From contig NZ_PGEP01000001.1 in NCBI RefSeq assembly GCF_002797445.1, positions 1,487,001-1,551,000 of the forward strand: a stretch of DNA of 64,000 nucleotides, read 5' to 3'. The notes below the pieces were generated by a model. It searched no databases, was not told the DNA's origin, and saw only the letters and a list, made by a program, of their open reading frames with translations. Both the position numbers and the translations under genes were made by a program. The stretch comes from Acidovorax sp. 69 (GTDB lineage: Bacteria; Pseudomonadota; Gammaproteobacteria; Burkholderiales; Burkholderiaceae_C). How positions within the stretch are numbered: the first letter of the stretch is position 1; every line of letters begins with the position of its first letter. Of the stretch, positions 56,868 to 64,000 are shown piece after piece.

Positions 56868-57626
56868 ATGCGCTTTGACATCATCACCTTGTTCCCCGAG
56901 CTGTTCGCGCCGTTCCTCGCCAGCGGTGTGACCCGTCGGGCCTACGCGAACGGCCAGGTTGATGTGCACCTGTGGAACCCGCGTGACCATGCCGAAGGCA
57001 ACTATCGCCGTGTGGATGACCGACCCTTTGGTGGCGGTCCGGGCATGGTGATGATGGCGGAGCCCCTTGTGAGATGTCTTTCCGCCATCCGTGCTGAACG
57101 GTGTGAATCGGAGACCGGCCAGGTGCCGGTGGTTCTTTTTTCGCCCATTGGCGAGTCGCTCAACCATGCGGTGGTTGAGCGCTGGTCTGCCAGTGCGGGG
57201 GCGGTGCTGCTGTGCGGACGCTATGAGGGGGTTGACCAGCGCTTCATCGATGCACATGTCGATCTGCAGATGAGTCTGGGCGATTTTGTGCTCTCGGGTG
57301 GTGAAATCGCCGCCATGGCCCTGTTGGATGCCGTGGCGCGGCTGCAGCCCGGCGTGCTCAATGACGAGGGCAGCCATCAGCTCGACAGCTTCAATCCTGC
57401 GCTTGATGGACTGCTCGATTGCCCGCACTACACGCGCCCCGAGGAATGGGCGGGGCAGCAGGTGCCAGCTGCGCTGATGTCTGGGCACCATGCGCAGATT
57501 GAGCGCTGGCGGCGTGACCAGCGGCTGGCCATTACGGCCCGGCATCGCCCTGATCTCATCGATGCGGCGCGCAAGGCTGGGCACTTGGCGCCGGTGGATG
57601 AGACGGTATTGGCCAAGCTCGGCTGA
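56868..57626 (+). CDS. trmD: tRNA (guanine-37-N1) methyltransferase
   Basis: A 252-residue knotted SPOUT methyltransferase (PF01746) that makes m1G37 in t[20 protein letters not shown] opens the protein; the knot and SAM site include [19 protein letters not shown] and [15 protein letters not shown]. It is followed by a promoter and rplS. Confidence 0.98.
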   Translation: MRFDIITLFPELFAPFLASGVTRRAYANGQVDVHLWNPRDHAEGNYRRVDDRPFGGGPGMVMMAEPLVRCLSAIRAERCESETGQVPVVLFSPIGESLNHAVVERWSASAGAVLLCGRYEGVDQRFIDAHVDLQMSLGDFVLSGGEIAAMALLDAVARLQPGVLNDEGSHQLDSFNPALDGLLDCPHYTRPEEWAGQQVPAALMSGHHAQIERWRRDQRLAITARHRPDLIDAARKAGHLAPVDETVLAKLG

Positions 57627-57637
57627 ATTGCTATAAT
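57609..57637 (+). promoter_or_regulatory. Sigma-70 promoter for rplS
   Basis: TTGGCC, 17 bases, TATAAT. The -35 box overlaps the last trmD codons. The start site would lie about 110 bases upstream of rplS, giving it transcription independent of rpsP. Confidence 0.7.
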
Positions 57638-57754
57638 CAAAGGCTTTTCGATCCTCTGGCCGGCCGTTTTGACAGGGAGTTCTCCCGCAAAACACTGAAT
57701 CGTCAATCCCGACGCAGCCATTTTTGGCGCGGACAAGATCGTTGGATATCAAAC

Positions 57755-58144
57755 ATGAACCTGATCCAGACCCTGGAAGCGGAAGAAATTGCCCGCTTGA
57801 ACAAGACCATCCCCGAATTCGCCCCTGGTGACACCGTCATCGTGAGCGTGAACGTGGTTGAAGGTACCCGCAAGCGCGTGCAGGCTTACGAAGGCGTGGT
57901 GATTGCCAAGCGCAATCGCGGTCTGAACAGCGGCTTCACGGTGCGCAAGATCTCCAGCGGTGAAGGCGTGGAGCGTACGTTCCAAACCTACAGCCCGCTG
58001 ATCGCCAGCATCGAAGTCAAGCGCCGTGGTGACGTGCGCCGTGCCAAGCTGTACTACCTGCGTGACCGCAGCGGCAAGTCGGCACGTATCAAGGAAAAGC
58101 TGCCTTCGCGTGTCAAGGCCAAGGCTGCAGCCACCGCCGCATAA
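57755..58144 (+). CDS. rplS: 50S ribosomal protein L19
   Basis: A 129-residue L19 protein (PF01245): [59 protein letters not shown] and KVRKISSG-like [15 protein letters not shown]. It ends in an Ala-rich tail. A strong terminator follows. Confidence 0.97.
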   Translation: MNLIQTLEAEEIARLNKTIPEFAPGDTVIVSVNVVEGTRKRVQAYEGVVIAKRNRGLNSGFTVRKISSGEGVERTFQTYSPLIASIEVKRRGDVRRAKLYYLRDRSGKSARIKEKLPSRVKAKAAATAA

Positions 58145-58163
58145 GGCGCGGGCTCATCCTGGT

Positions 58164-58204
58164 AAGCCGCTACAGCGTTCGTCTGTAGCGGCTTTTTGTT
58201 TTTT
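58164..58204 (+). terminator. Terminator after rplS
   Basis: AAGCCGCTACAG pairs with CTGTAGCGGCTT (12 bp) and runs into TTTTTGTTTTTT. Confidence 0.95.
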
Positions 58205-58221
58205 GGTCCTTGCTTGCTTTT

Positions 58222-58941
58222 GTGAACTCACCTTCTTCCCCCGCCGTGTCTTCGGTCATTGCTCCGCTGTCGAGCTTGCCCGATTTCGACCCTCGTCTTG
58301 TGCCTGTGCTGGGCGTGGATGCGCATCTGCCCGCAGTGCCTGCCGATGCGCAGACACCGCAGGCGCTGCGCGCGCGGTTCGCGCGCCCGCCGCAGTGGGA
58401 GCCCGAGGTGCTGCTGGAGAAGAAGTTCATGAACCGCGAGCCGGCCCATGCGTCCGTGCTGCTCGCGATCATCTTGCGCGACCAGCCCATGGTGTTGCTC
58501 ACGGAGCGCACGGCGCATCTTTCTACCCATTCGGGGCAGGTGGCGTTCCCTGGCGGGCGGGCGGATCCTGAAGACGCCACGACCGCGGAAACGGCTTTGC
58601 GTGAAGCCCAGGAGGAGGTGGGGCTGGGGCGTGAGTTTGTGGAGGTCCTGGGCACTCTGCCGACCTATGTCACGGGGTCATCGTTCATCATCACGCCGGT
58701 GGTCGCACTGGTGCAACCGGACTGTGTGCTTGCGCCCAATCCCTACGAAGTGGCGGATCTTTTCGAGGTTCCTCTGGACTTTTTGCTCAACCCCGCGAAT
58801 CACCGGCGCCATGTTTTTGATCGGGATGGCGTGCACCGCGAGTGGTTCTCCATGCCGTATCAGGACGGTGAGAAGAATCATTTCATCTGGGGTGCAACGG
58901 CGGGCATGCTGCGTAATTTCTACCGGTTTATGCGGGCCTGA
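58222..58941 (+). CDS. CoA pyrophosphatase (Nudix, NudL type)
   Basis: A Nudix hydrolase of about 240 residues (PF00293). The NuCoA-type signature LLTERTAHLSTHSGQVAFPGG precedes the Nudix box, which ends LREAQEEVGL; this pair marks enzymes that split coenzyme A into 3',5'-ADP and phosphopantetheine. GTG at 58222 or an in-frame TTG at 58210 are the only reasonable starts, and neither has a clear ribosome site, so the gene may be poorly translated or read through the rplS terminator. Confidence 0.9.
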   Translation: MNSPSSPAVSSVIAPLSSLPDFDPRLVPVLGVDAHLPAVPADAQTPQALRARFARPPQWEPEVLLEKKFMNREPAHASVLLAIILRDQPMVLLTERTAHLSTHSGQVAFPGGRADPEDATTAETALREAQEEVGLGREFVEVLGTLPTYVTGSSFIITPVVALVQPDCVLAPNPYEVADLFEVPLDFLLNPANHRRHVFDRDGVHREWFSMPYQDGEKNHFIWGATAGMLRNFYRFMRA

Positions 58942-58998
58942 ACCTGGAGCGCACGCAATGAGGTGGGTTGATGCGAAGCACCAGTATCATTGCCCCCC

Positions 58999-59985
58999 AT
59001 GAGTTTCTTCGCCATCCTGTTCGCTCTGCTGATCGAGCAGGCCCGCCCTCTGGCACGCAGCAACCCCATCCATGCGGGTCTGCGCGCTTGGGCGATCTCC
59101 GTGAGCCGCAATTTTGATGCGGGCAAGCCGCACCATGGCTGGGTGGCCTGGAGCCTCGCGGTCCTGGTTCCTGCCTTGGCCACGCTGGCTATCCACTGGC
59201 TGCTGCTGTGGGGTCTGGGCTGGCCGTTCGCTGTGGTGTGGAGCGTGGCGGTGCTGTATGTCACGCTGGGTTTTCGGCAATTCAGCCACCATTTCACCGG
59301 TATCCGTGATGCCTTGGAAGAGGGGGATGAAGACGCCGCCCGCGAACGCTTGGCGCACTGGCAGCAGGTGGATGTGGGTGTTTTGCCGCGCAGCGAGATC
59401 GTGCGCCATGTCATCGAGTATTCGGTGCTGGCTGCCCACCGACATGTGTTTGGTGTGTTGGCCTGTTTCTCGGTCTTGGCGGCGCTGGGCTTCGGCCCCA
59501 CGGGGGCAGTGTTGTACCGATTGGCCGAATTTGTGTCGCGCTACTGGCATTACAGGCAACGGGCTGGAGCGCAGCCTGCCAGTGCCTCCTTGCAGCAGGC
59601 GTCGGCCCAGGCCTGGACGGCCATCGATTGGCTTCCTGCCCGGCTCACTGCGCTGAGTTTTGCGGTGGTGGGCAGCTTTGAAGAGGCCATTGAAGGCTGG
59701 CGTTTTCACGCGCAGCGCTTTCCCAATGACAACGATGGTGTCGTGCTCGCTGCCACTGCGGGGGCCATCAATGTGCGTCTTGGCGGCGAGGCGTTGAAGG
59801 CCCGCACCGAGATGCACACGCCACAGGGTCTGGAGATCGACGCCGACATGGGTGATAGCGACTCCACCCCAGGCCGGGAGCCCGAAGTGGGCCACTTGCG
59901 CAGCGTGGTGGGGTTGGTGTGGCGCTCGGTGGTGGTCTGGATGCTTCTGCTCGCATTGCTCACGCTGGCGCGTTTGCTAGGGTGA
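58999..59985 (+). CDS. CobD/CbiB-family membrane protein (AmpE-like)
   Basis: A 328-residue membrane protein of the CobD/CbiB family (PF03186), with about four hydrophobic segments. It starts MSFFAILFALLIEQARPL, closer to AmpE-like members than to true adenosylcobinamide-phosphate synthases, and there are no cobalamin genes nearby. The GSFEEAIEGWRFHAQRF and AATAGAINVRLGG stretches are typical of the betaproteobacterial group. Its function is uncertain (regulatory or cell-envelope). Confidence 0.83.
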   Translation: MSFFAILFALLIEQARPLARSNPIHAGLRAWAISVSRNFDAGKPHHGWVAWSLAVLVPALATLAIHWLLLWGLGWPFAVVWSVAVLYVTLGFRQFSHHFTGIRDALEEGDEDAARERLAHWQQVDVGVLPRSEIVRHVIEYSVLAAHRHVFGVLACFSVLAALGFGPTGAVLYRLAEFVSRYWHYRQRAGAQPASASLQQASAQAWTAIDWLPARLTALSFAVVGSFEEAIEGWRFHAQRFPNDNDGVVLAATAGAINVRLGGEALKARTEMHTPQGLEIDADMGDSDSTPGREPEVGHLRSVVGLVWRSVVVWMLLLALLTLARLLG

Positions 59986-60093
59986 GGGCGCCGTTCCCTG
60001 CATAGATCTCTGTGACTGCCCCGGAAGGGGATGGACCCGGCTGCCTGGCGGAGCCAGGTTCACAAGTGTGCTCTGGTGTAGGCCGTTGCAGCA

Positions 60094-61038
60094 TCAATAA
60101 CGGGTATGGCTCAGTTCTTCGAATAGGTCGCTATATATTTTGTAGCGTTTAGCGCTTATACCACCGGCACTAGCGCCTGTTTTGACTGCATCCAGCACGC
60201 CGCAGCCTGGCTCGTGCAGATGCGTGCAGTTGTAGAACTTGCAGTCGGTGGCGTGTTCGGCAATGTCGGGCATGCAGGCGGCCAGTTGCATGGGGGCAAT
60301 GTGGTGCAGCCCAAACTCCTGAAAACCCGGAGAGTCGATCAGTGCTGTGGTTCGTGCCGCATCCATCCAGTACCAATGGGTGCTGGTCGTGGTGTGTTTG
60401 CCCGAGTTCAGGGCCTGTGATATCTCGCCAGTCAGCACGGAGGCGCCCGGTACCAGCAGGTTGATCAGCGTGCTCTTTCCGGAGCCCGAGGGGCCCAGTA
60501 CCAGCGTGGTTTTGCCCTGCAGGTGTTCCATCAGCAGGGCGCGGTCCACGTCGCTGGAGAGCGCCAGAGACAACGGCAGCACACCATAGTGCTTGCCTGA
60601 ACCCATGCGGCGGTACGGCAGCAATCGCTCCCAGGCGCGGGCAAAGGGCTCGATCAGATCACTTTTGTTGAGCGCAATGAGGGGCTTGATGCCCTCTGCC
60701 TCGGCAGCGATCAGCGCGCGGGAGAGTTGACTTTCGGAGAATACGGGCTCTGCAGCGATCAGGATCAGCACCTGGTCGAGGTTGGCCGCAAATGACTTGG
60801 TGCGAATTTCGTCTTGGCGGTAAAAAAGATTGCGCCGCTCCTGCACCTTCTCGATGGTGCCTTCTTCGCCCTGGCCGGGCGGTGGTGCTTGCCACAAGAC
60901 GTGGTCACCGACCACAGCCTGGCTTTTTTTGCCCCGGGGATGGCAGATGCGGCGTTCTCCATCCGGGGTCTCGACCATGCAGTGGCGCCCATGGCTGGCC
61001 ACCACGGTACCTTCCATGAGGGCGCTGCGTTCAGCCAT
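60094..61038 (-). CDS. rsgA: Small ribosomal subunit biogenesis GTPase RsgA
   Basis: A 314-residue circularly permuted GTPase (PF03193) that checks late 30S assembly. An OB fold (about residues 8-80) comes first, then G4 NKSD, G1 GPSGSGKST and G3 DSPGF, and a C-terminal zinc site CKFYNCTHLHEPGC. Residues 285-303 (AVKTGASAGGISAKRYKIYS), in the C-terminal helix, are encoded by a repeat copy. It is the last gene of an Ste24-like protease, phhB, rsgA series (12 bases after phhB). Confidence 0.96.
   Translation of the reverse strand: MAERSALMEGTVVASHGRHCMVETPDGERRICHPRGKKSQAVVGDHVLWQAPPPGQGEEGTIEKVQERRNLFYRQDEIRTKSFAANLDQVLILIAAEPVFSESQLSRALIAAEAEGIKPLIALNKSDLIEPFARAWERLLPYRRMGSGKHYGVLPLSLALSSDVDRALLMEHLQGKTTLVLGPSGSGKSTLINLLVPGASVLTGEISQALNSGKHTTTSTHWYWMDAARTTALIDSPGFQEFGLHHIAPMQLAACMPDIAEHATDCKFYNCTHLHEPGCGVLDAVKTGASAGGISAKRYKIYSDLFEELSHTRY
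60130..60186 (+). repeat. Dispersed 56-bp repeat inside rsgA
   Basis: GCTAT, seven bases, GTAGCGT, two bases, AGCGCTTAT, then GGCACTAGCGCCTGTTTTG. The gene reads it antisense in a frame different from those used in the Nudix and rarA genes. Confidence 0.72.
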
Positions 61039-61050
61039 GGTGGGCCTGTG

Positions 61051-61389
61051 TCACAGCGCGACCAGTGCGTCGAACTGGGTGGCACACTCGAAGTCGGTGC
61101 TGGAGATGCCATGCACATCGTGCGTGTTCAGTCGCACCACGCAACGGTTGTAGTGCACCGACAGGTCGGGGTGATGGTCCTGGGCGTTTGCGATAAAAGC
61201 CAAGGCGTTCACGAACGAGATGGTTTCGTAGTAGTTGGCGAACTGGTAGGTCTTTTCGATGGCGACATTGGCGCCGTCGCCGCTCAGGCTCCAGCCTTCC
61301 AGTTTGGCGAGGTTTGCTACAACTTCGGTAGCTGTCAGTGCACGGCGGGTCAGCGCGGACCAGTCTTTTTTCTTCAACATGGTAGTCAT
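61051..61389 (-). CDS. phhB: Pterin-4a-carbinolamine dehydratase
   Basis: A 112-residue PCD/DCoH protein (PF01329) that recycles the pterin cofactor of phenylalanine hydroxylase. The active-site stretch DHHPDLSVHYNRCVVRLNTHDVHG has the expected paired His and the downstream Trp/His pattern. Its ATG overlaps the stop of the Ste24-like protease (ATGA), so it is translationally coupled. The N-terminal 20 residues (ALTRRALTATEVVANLA) may be encoded by a degenerate repeat copy. Confidence 0.93.
   Translation of the reverse strand: MTTMLKKKDWSALTRRALTATEVVANLAKLEGWSLSGDGANVAIEKTYQFANYYETISFVNALAFIANAQDHHPDLSVHYNRCVVRLNTHDVHGISSTDFECATQFDALVAL
61316..61371 (+). repeat. Possible dispersed repeat at the start of phhB
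   Basis: GCTAC, seven bases, GTAGCTG, two bases, AGTGC, then AGCGCGGACCAGTCTTTTTT. Spacing fits, but the right half is degenerate. Its antisense translation RRALTATEVVAN matches those of the RarA and dehydrogenase copies. Confidence 0.45.
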
Positions 61390-62693
61390 GGGTGAGCGGG
61401 GGTTTGCATGCGCGCCAGCCGTTCGGTGGCGGGCGGATGCGAGTAGTAAAACTTCACGTACACCGGGTCTGGCGTGAGTGTGGAGGCGTTGTCTTCATAC
61501 AGTTTGAGCAGAGCTGAAGACAGATCAGCGCCGCTGGCTTGGGTTACTGCATATGCGTCCGCCTGAAACTCATGGCGGCGTGATTGCTGTGAGAACAGTG
61601 GTGAGATGAAGAAGGTGAACACCGGCACGACCAACATGAACAGCAGCAGTGCCAGCGCGTCGTTCGGCGCGGCGGTGATCGCTGGGTCCAGCGAGATATT
61701 GGGCCGCACACCCAGTCCGGTGTAGAACCACACTTGGGTGGAGAGCCAGCCCAGCAGTGCAAATCCTGCCAGGCTCAAGGCGAACATGGTCACGATGCGC
61801 TGGATGATGTGGCGGTGCTTGAAGTGCCCGAGTTCATGGGCCAGCACGGCCTCGACTTCGCCCGGTGCCAACTGGCGCAGCAGCGTGTCGTAAAACACCA
61901 CGCGTTTGGCAGCACCAAAACCGGTGAAGTAGGCGTTGGCATGGGCGCTGCGGCGGCTGCCGTCCATCACGAACAGGCCTTTGGCCGAGAAGCCGCAACG
62001 CTGCATCAGTGCCGTCACGCGCGCCTTGAGTGATTCGTCTTCGAGCGGCTGGAATTTGTTGAACAGCGGAGCGATGAAGGTGGGGTAGATCACCATCAGC
62101 AGCAGATTGAAGCCCATCCAGAAACACCAGGCCCACAGCCACCACAGCGGGCCAGCCGCCCCCATGAGCCACAGGATCAGTGCTGCGATGGGCAGGCCAA
62201 TGGCCACGCCCACTGCCAGACCCTTGAGGGCATCTGCCAGCCACAAGCGCAAAGTCATCTTGTTGAAGCCAAAGCGTTCTTCGACCACGAAGGTCTGGTA
62301 GAGCGATAGTGGCAGGTCGATCAACCCACTGATGGCTACAAACGCCACCAGCAGCGCCAGTTGCTGCCACATGCCGCCCTCCAGAGTCGCAAGGAGGGCC
62401 TGGTTCAGTGCATCCAAACCGCCCAGCAGGGTCCAGCCCAGCAGACCGACGCAGCCCAGCACCATCTCCAGCATGCCGAGGCGACCCTTGGTGACGGTGT
62501 AGTCGGCGGCTTTTTGGTGCGCGGCCAAGGTGATGTGTTGGGCGAAGGGGGCAGGAACAGTGGCGCGGTGACGGGCCACATGCCGAATCTGGCGGCTTGC
62601 CAGCCAGAACTTGAGTGCAAGGCCTGCTACCAGCGCCATGGCAAAGGCCAGGGTGAGCAGCATGGAGGGGGAGTAGTCAGGGGAAGTGGGCAT
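61386..62693 (-). CDS. M48 family membrane metallopeptidase (Ste24/CAAX protease-like)
   Basis: A 435-residue integral membrane protease of the Ste24 type (PF16491 plus PF01435). An N-terminal span is followed by several membrane segments, then [10 protein letters not shown] (zinc motif HELGH) and, downstream, [14 protein letters not shown] with the third ligand Glu. Bacteria have no known CAAX prenylation, so it probably acts in membrane protein turnover. ATG at 62693 is assumed; an ATG ten residues later is an alternative. It is the first gene of the operon with phhB and rsgA, and divergent from orn. Confidence 0.92.
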   Translation of the reverse strand: MPTSPDYSPSMLLTLAFAMALVAGLALKFWLASRQIRHVARHRATVPAPFAQHITLAAHQKAADYTVTKGRLGMLEMVLGCVGLLGWTLLGGLDALNQALLATLEGGMWQQLALLVAFVAISGLIDLPLSLYQTFVVEERFGFNKMTLRLWLADALKGLAVGVAIGLPIAALILWLMGAAGPLWWLWAWCFWMGFNLLLMVIYPTFIAPLFNKFQPLEDESLKARVTALMQRCGFSAKGLFVMDGSRRSAHANAYFTGFGAAKRVVFYDTLLRQLAPGEVEAVLAHELGHFKHRHIIQRIVTMFALSLAGFALLGWLSTQVWFYTGLGVRPNISLDPAITAAPNDALALLLFMLVVPVFTFFISPLFSQQSRRHEFQADAYAVTQASGADLSSALLKLYEDNASTLTPDPVYVKFYYSHPPATERLARMQTPAHP

Positions 62694-62730
62694 GAGCGGC
62701 GAGTTTAGGTCATCGGCGACAATGCGCGCT

Positions 62731-63309
62731 ATGTCAGAAGCCAACAACCCCACCCCTCTCACGCTTGCCAAATCCGACCAAAACCTCGTCTGGCTCGATT
62801 GTGAAATGACCGGCCTGGAACCCGATACGGATCGCCTGCTGGAGATCGCAGTGGTCGTGACCGGTCCGAGCCTGGAACCCCGCATCGAAGGCCCTGTGTT
62901 TGCCATACATCAGGCGGATGAATTGCTGAACAAGATGGATGCCTGGAACAAGGGCACCCATGGTCGCAGCGGACTGATCGACAAGGTCAAGGCTTCCACC
63001 GTGACCGAATCGGAGGCAGAGCAGCAGATACTCGCTTTTTTGAGCCAATATGTTCCGAAGGGCTCAGCGCCCATGTGTGGTAACAGCATTGGCCAGGACC
63101 GGCGCTTTTTGGTCCGTTACATGCCTAAGCTCGAACGCTTTTTTCACTATCGCAACGTGGATGTCAGCACGCTCAAAGAACTGGCCAAGCGTTGGAAGCC
63201 CGAGGCCTACACCAGCTTCAAGAAGGCCCAGAGGCATACCGCCCTGGCCGATGTGCACGAATCCATCGATGAACTTGCACACTACCGCCAGCACCTGCTG
63301 TCCGTGTGA
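62731..63309 (+). CDS. orn: Oligoribonuclease
   Basis: A 192-residue DEDDh 3'-5' exonuclease (PF00929) that degrades short RNA oligonucleotides and pGpG from cyclic di-GMP turnover. ExoI is [24 protein letters not shown], Exo[19 protein letters not shown] and Exo[21 protein letters not shown]; all four acidic residues and the His are present. ATG at 62731 is preferred; ATG 62722 adds three residues. It is normally essential and acts downstream of cyclic di-GMP phosphodiesterases. Confidence 0.97.
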   Translation: MSEANNPTPLTLAKSDQNLVWLDCEMTGLEPDTDRLLEIAVVVTGPSLEPRIEGPVFAIHQADELLNKMDAWNKGTHGRSGLIDKVKASTVTESEAEQQILAFLSQYVPKGSAPMCGNSIGQDRRFLVRYMPKLERFFHYRNVDVSTLKELAKRWKPEAYTSFKKAQRHTALADVHESIDELAHYRQHLLSV

Positions 63310-63370
63310 GGCCCTGCGATCCCCTGGCATGGGCGCGAGCCCGGTCACGGGGTTGCGTCCATGAAGGGTA

Positions 63371-63399
63371 TTGCGGGCAAACCCTAATCGTGCAATAAT
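63371..63399 (+). promoter_or_regulatory. Sigma-70 promoter for the DEAD-box helicase gene
   Basis: TTGCGG, 17 bases, AATAAT. It would give a leader of about 210 bases before the helicase ATG. Confidence 0.55.
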
Positions 63400-63617
63400 C
63401 GATGGCTGCGCAGGAATCCCTCGCAGATTGTGCATCTCCCCTCACACACCGGGCTTGCCAGCCGACTGTCCCTAGACAGTGCAGGACTGGCGAATAACGC
63501 CCACCCGCTACGGCCGCTAGAGCCAGCGCAGGTTTCGTTTGATGGTTGATGTTTTTTAACCATTTGACGAAGCCAATCGTGGGCAGCGCCCGCGACCGTC
63601 TTCGTGAGAGAAAAATC
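63400..63617 (+). other. Long structured leader of the DEAD-box helicase gene
   Basis: The 308-base gap between orn and the helicase gene contains the promoter and a leader of about 210 bases. The leader can form a nested hairpin (GCCAG and ACTGTC pairing with GACAGT and CTGGC, 63457-63493) and a second one from TGGTT and AACCA around 63541-63560. Long structured leaders are usual for cold-induced helicase genes. Confidence 0.45.
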
Positions 63618-64000
63618 ATGACCGACACCTCTTTGGTGCAGGGCGAATTCGCGCCTGCAGATACTTCCTTTGCTGCCGACATTTCCGTGCAGTCCTCCCC
63701 CCTCGACGCCGTGGTGGAATCCGCCGCTGAAGCCGATGCCGCCGTGACCGCCGAACCCAATGGTTTCGTGGAACTGGGCCTGGCCCCTGAACTGGTTCAG
63801 GCCGTGGCCGACCTGGGCTACACCCAGCCCACCAGCGTGCAGCTCAAGGCCATTCCCCTGGCCATGGGTGCCGGCGCCGATGCCAAGCACTTCATCGACC
63901 TGATGGTCTCCAGCCAGACCGGCTCGGGCAAGACGGCCGCTTTCCTGCTGCCCGTTCTGCACACGCTGATCAACCAGCAAGCGGCTGCCGAAGCCGAAGA
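63618..64000 (+). CDS. DEAD-box RNA helicase, 3' end outside the window
   Basis: The first 127 residues of a DEAD-box helicase (PF00270). An acidic, Ala-rich N-terminal extension (about 45 residues) precedes the Q motif [26 protein letters not shown] and motif [16 protein letters not shown]. The window ends in the linker after motif I, so motifs Ia to VI and the C-terminal tail are not visible. The N-terminus resembles RhlE-type helicases of betaproteobacteria. A GAGAGAAAA stretch precedes the ATG. Confidence 0.93.
   Translation, partial: MTDTSLVQGEFAPADTSFAADISVQSSPLDAVVESAAEADAAVTAEPNGFVELGLAPELVQAVADLGYTQPTSVQLKAIPLAMGAGADAKHFIDLMVSSQTGSGKTAAFLLPVLHTLINQQAAAEAE

Overview
The window is a 64 kb piece of a GC-rich betaproteobacterial chromosome. 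Gene content points to Comamonadaceae, most likely Acidovorax or a close relative: a ribF-ileS-lspA operon, a trxB/ftsK/lolA/rarA block, a DUF3422 protein, a large IPTL-CTERM surface protein, a two-step acyl-CoA dehydrogenase pair and a TctA-type permease. It is almost all core chromosome. I see no transposase, integrase, CRISPR array, rRNA or tRNA gene.

Layout. 1-13 kb: end of a tctA gene, DUF3422 protein, two DMT-family exporters (one frameshifted), an M48/SH3 envelope pair, an SDR, a DctP-like binding protein joined to a GGDEF/EAL enzyme, a quinone oxidoreductase and a Nudix hydrolase. 13-24 kb: an orphan flagellin with a sigma-28 promoter, a Na/Pi cotransporter-PhoU protein with a nearby Pho-box-like site, lspA-ileS-ribF, an HNH protein and a TPR-methyltransferase. 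24-32 kb: IPTL-CTERM protein, DUF3617 protein, lipoprotein hydrolase, two acyl-CoA dehydrogenases, DUF480 (YceH). 32-44 kb: a 261-bp nested inverted-repeat element, purN, a six-EF-hand protein divergent from a two-component system, a large M48 peptidase, an RsmB-like methyltransferase, a desaturase, rpmBG, trxB and a Crp/Fnr regulator. 44-54.7 kb: ftsK-lolA-rarA, livHMGF, DUF47-PiT phosphate uptake. 54.8-64 kb: TM2 and GNAT genes, rpsP-rimM-trmD-rplS, Nudix, CobD-like protein, an Ste24-type protease-phhB-rsgA operon, orn and the start of a DEAD-box helicase.

The most unusual structure is a dispersed repeat of about 56 bp with nearly fixed internal spacing. I count eleven clear copies and two weaker ones in 64 kb. 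Four clear copies and part of a fifth question (upstream of ribF) are intergenic; the rest lie inside coding sequence, where they are translated in frame, in either orientation and in several frames (SDR, Nudix, IleS, acyl-CoA dehydrogenase, RarA, RsgA). Genes carrying it in the same frame share a recognisable peptide. This resembles the logic of Rickettsia palindromic elements, but I do not recognise the family.

Four genes (an EamA exporter, DUF480, ftsK and PiT) each lack one base in a G or C run, and one added base restores the expected protein each time. Because ftsK is normally essential, sequencing or assembly error is the simplest explanation. Phosphate uptake recurs as a theme (Na/Pi-PhoU, DUF47-PiT, two Pho-box-like motifs), as does envelope proteolysis (three M48-type peptidases).
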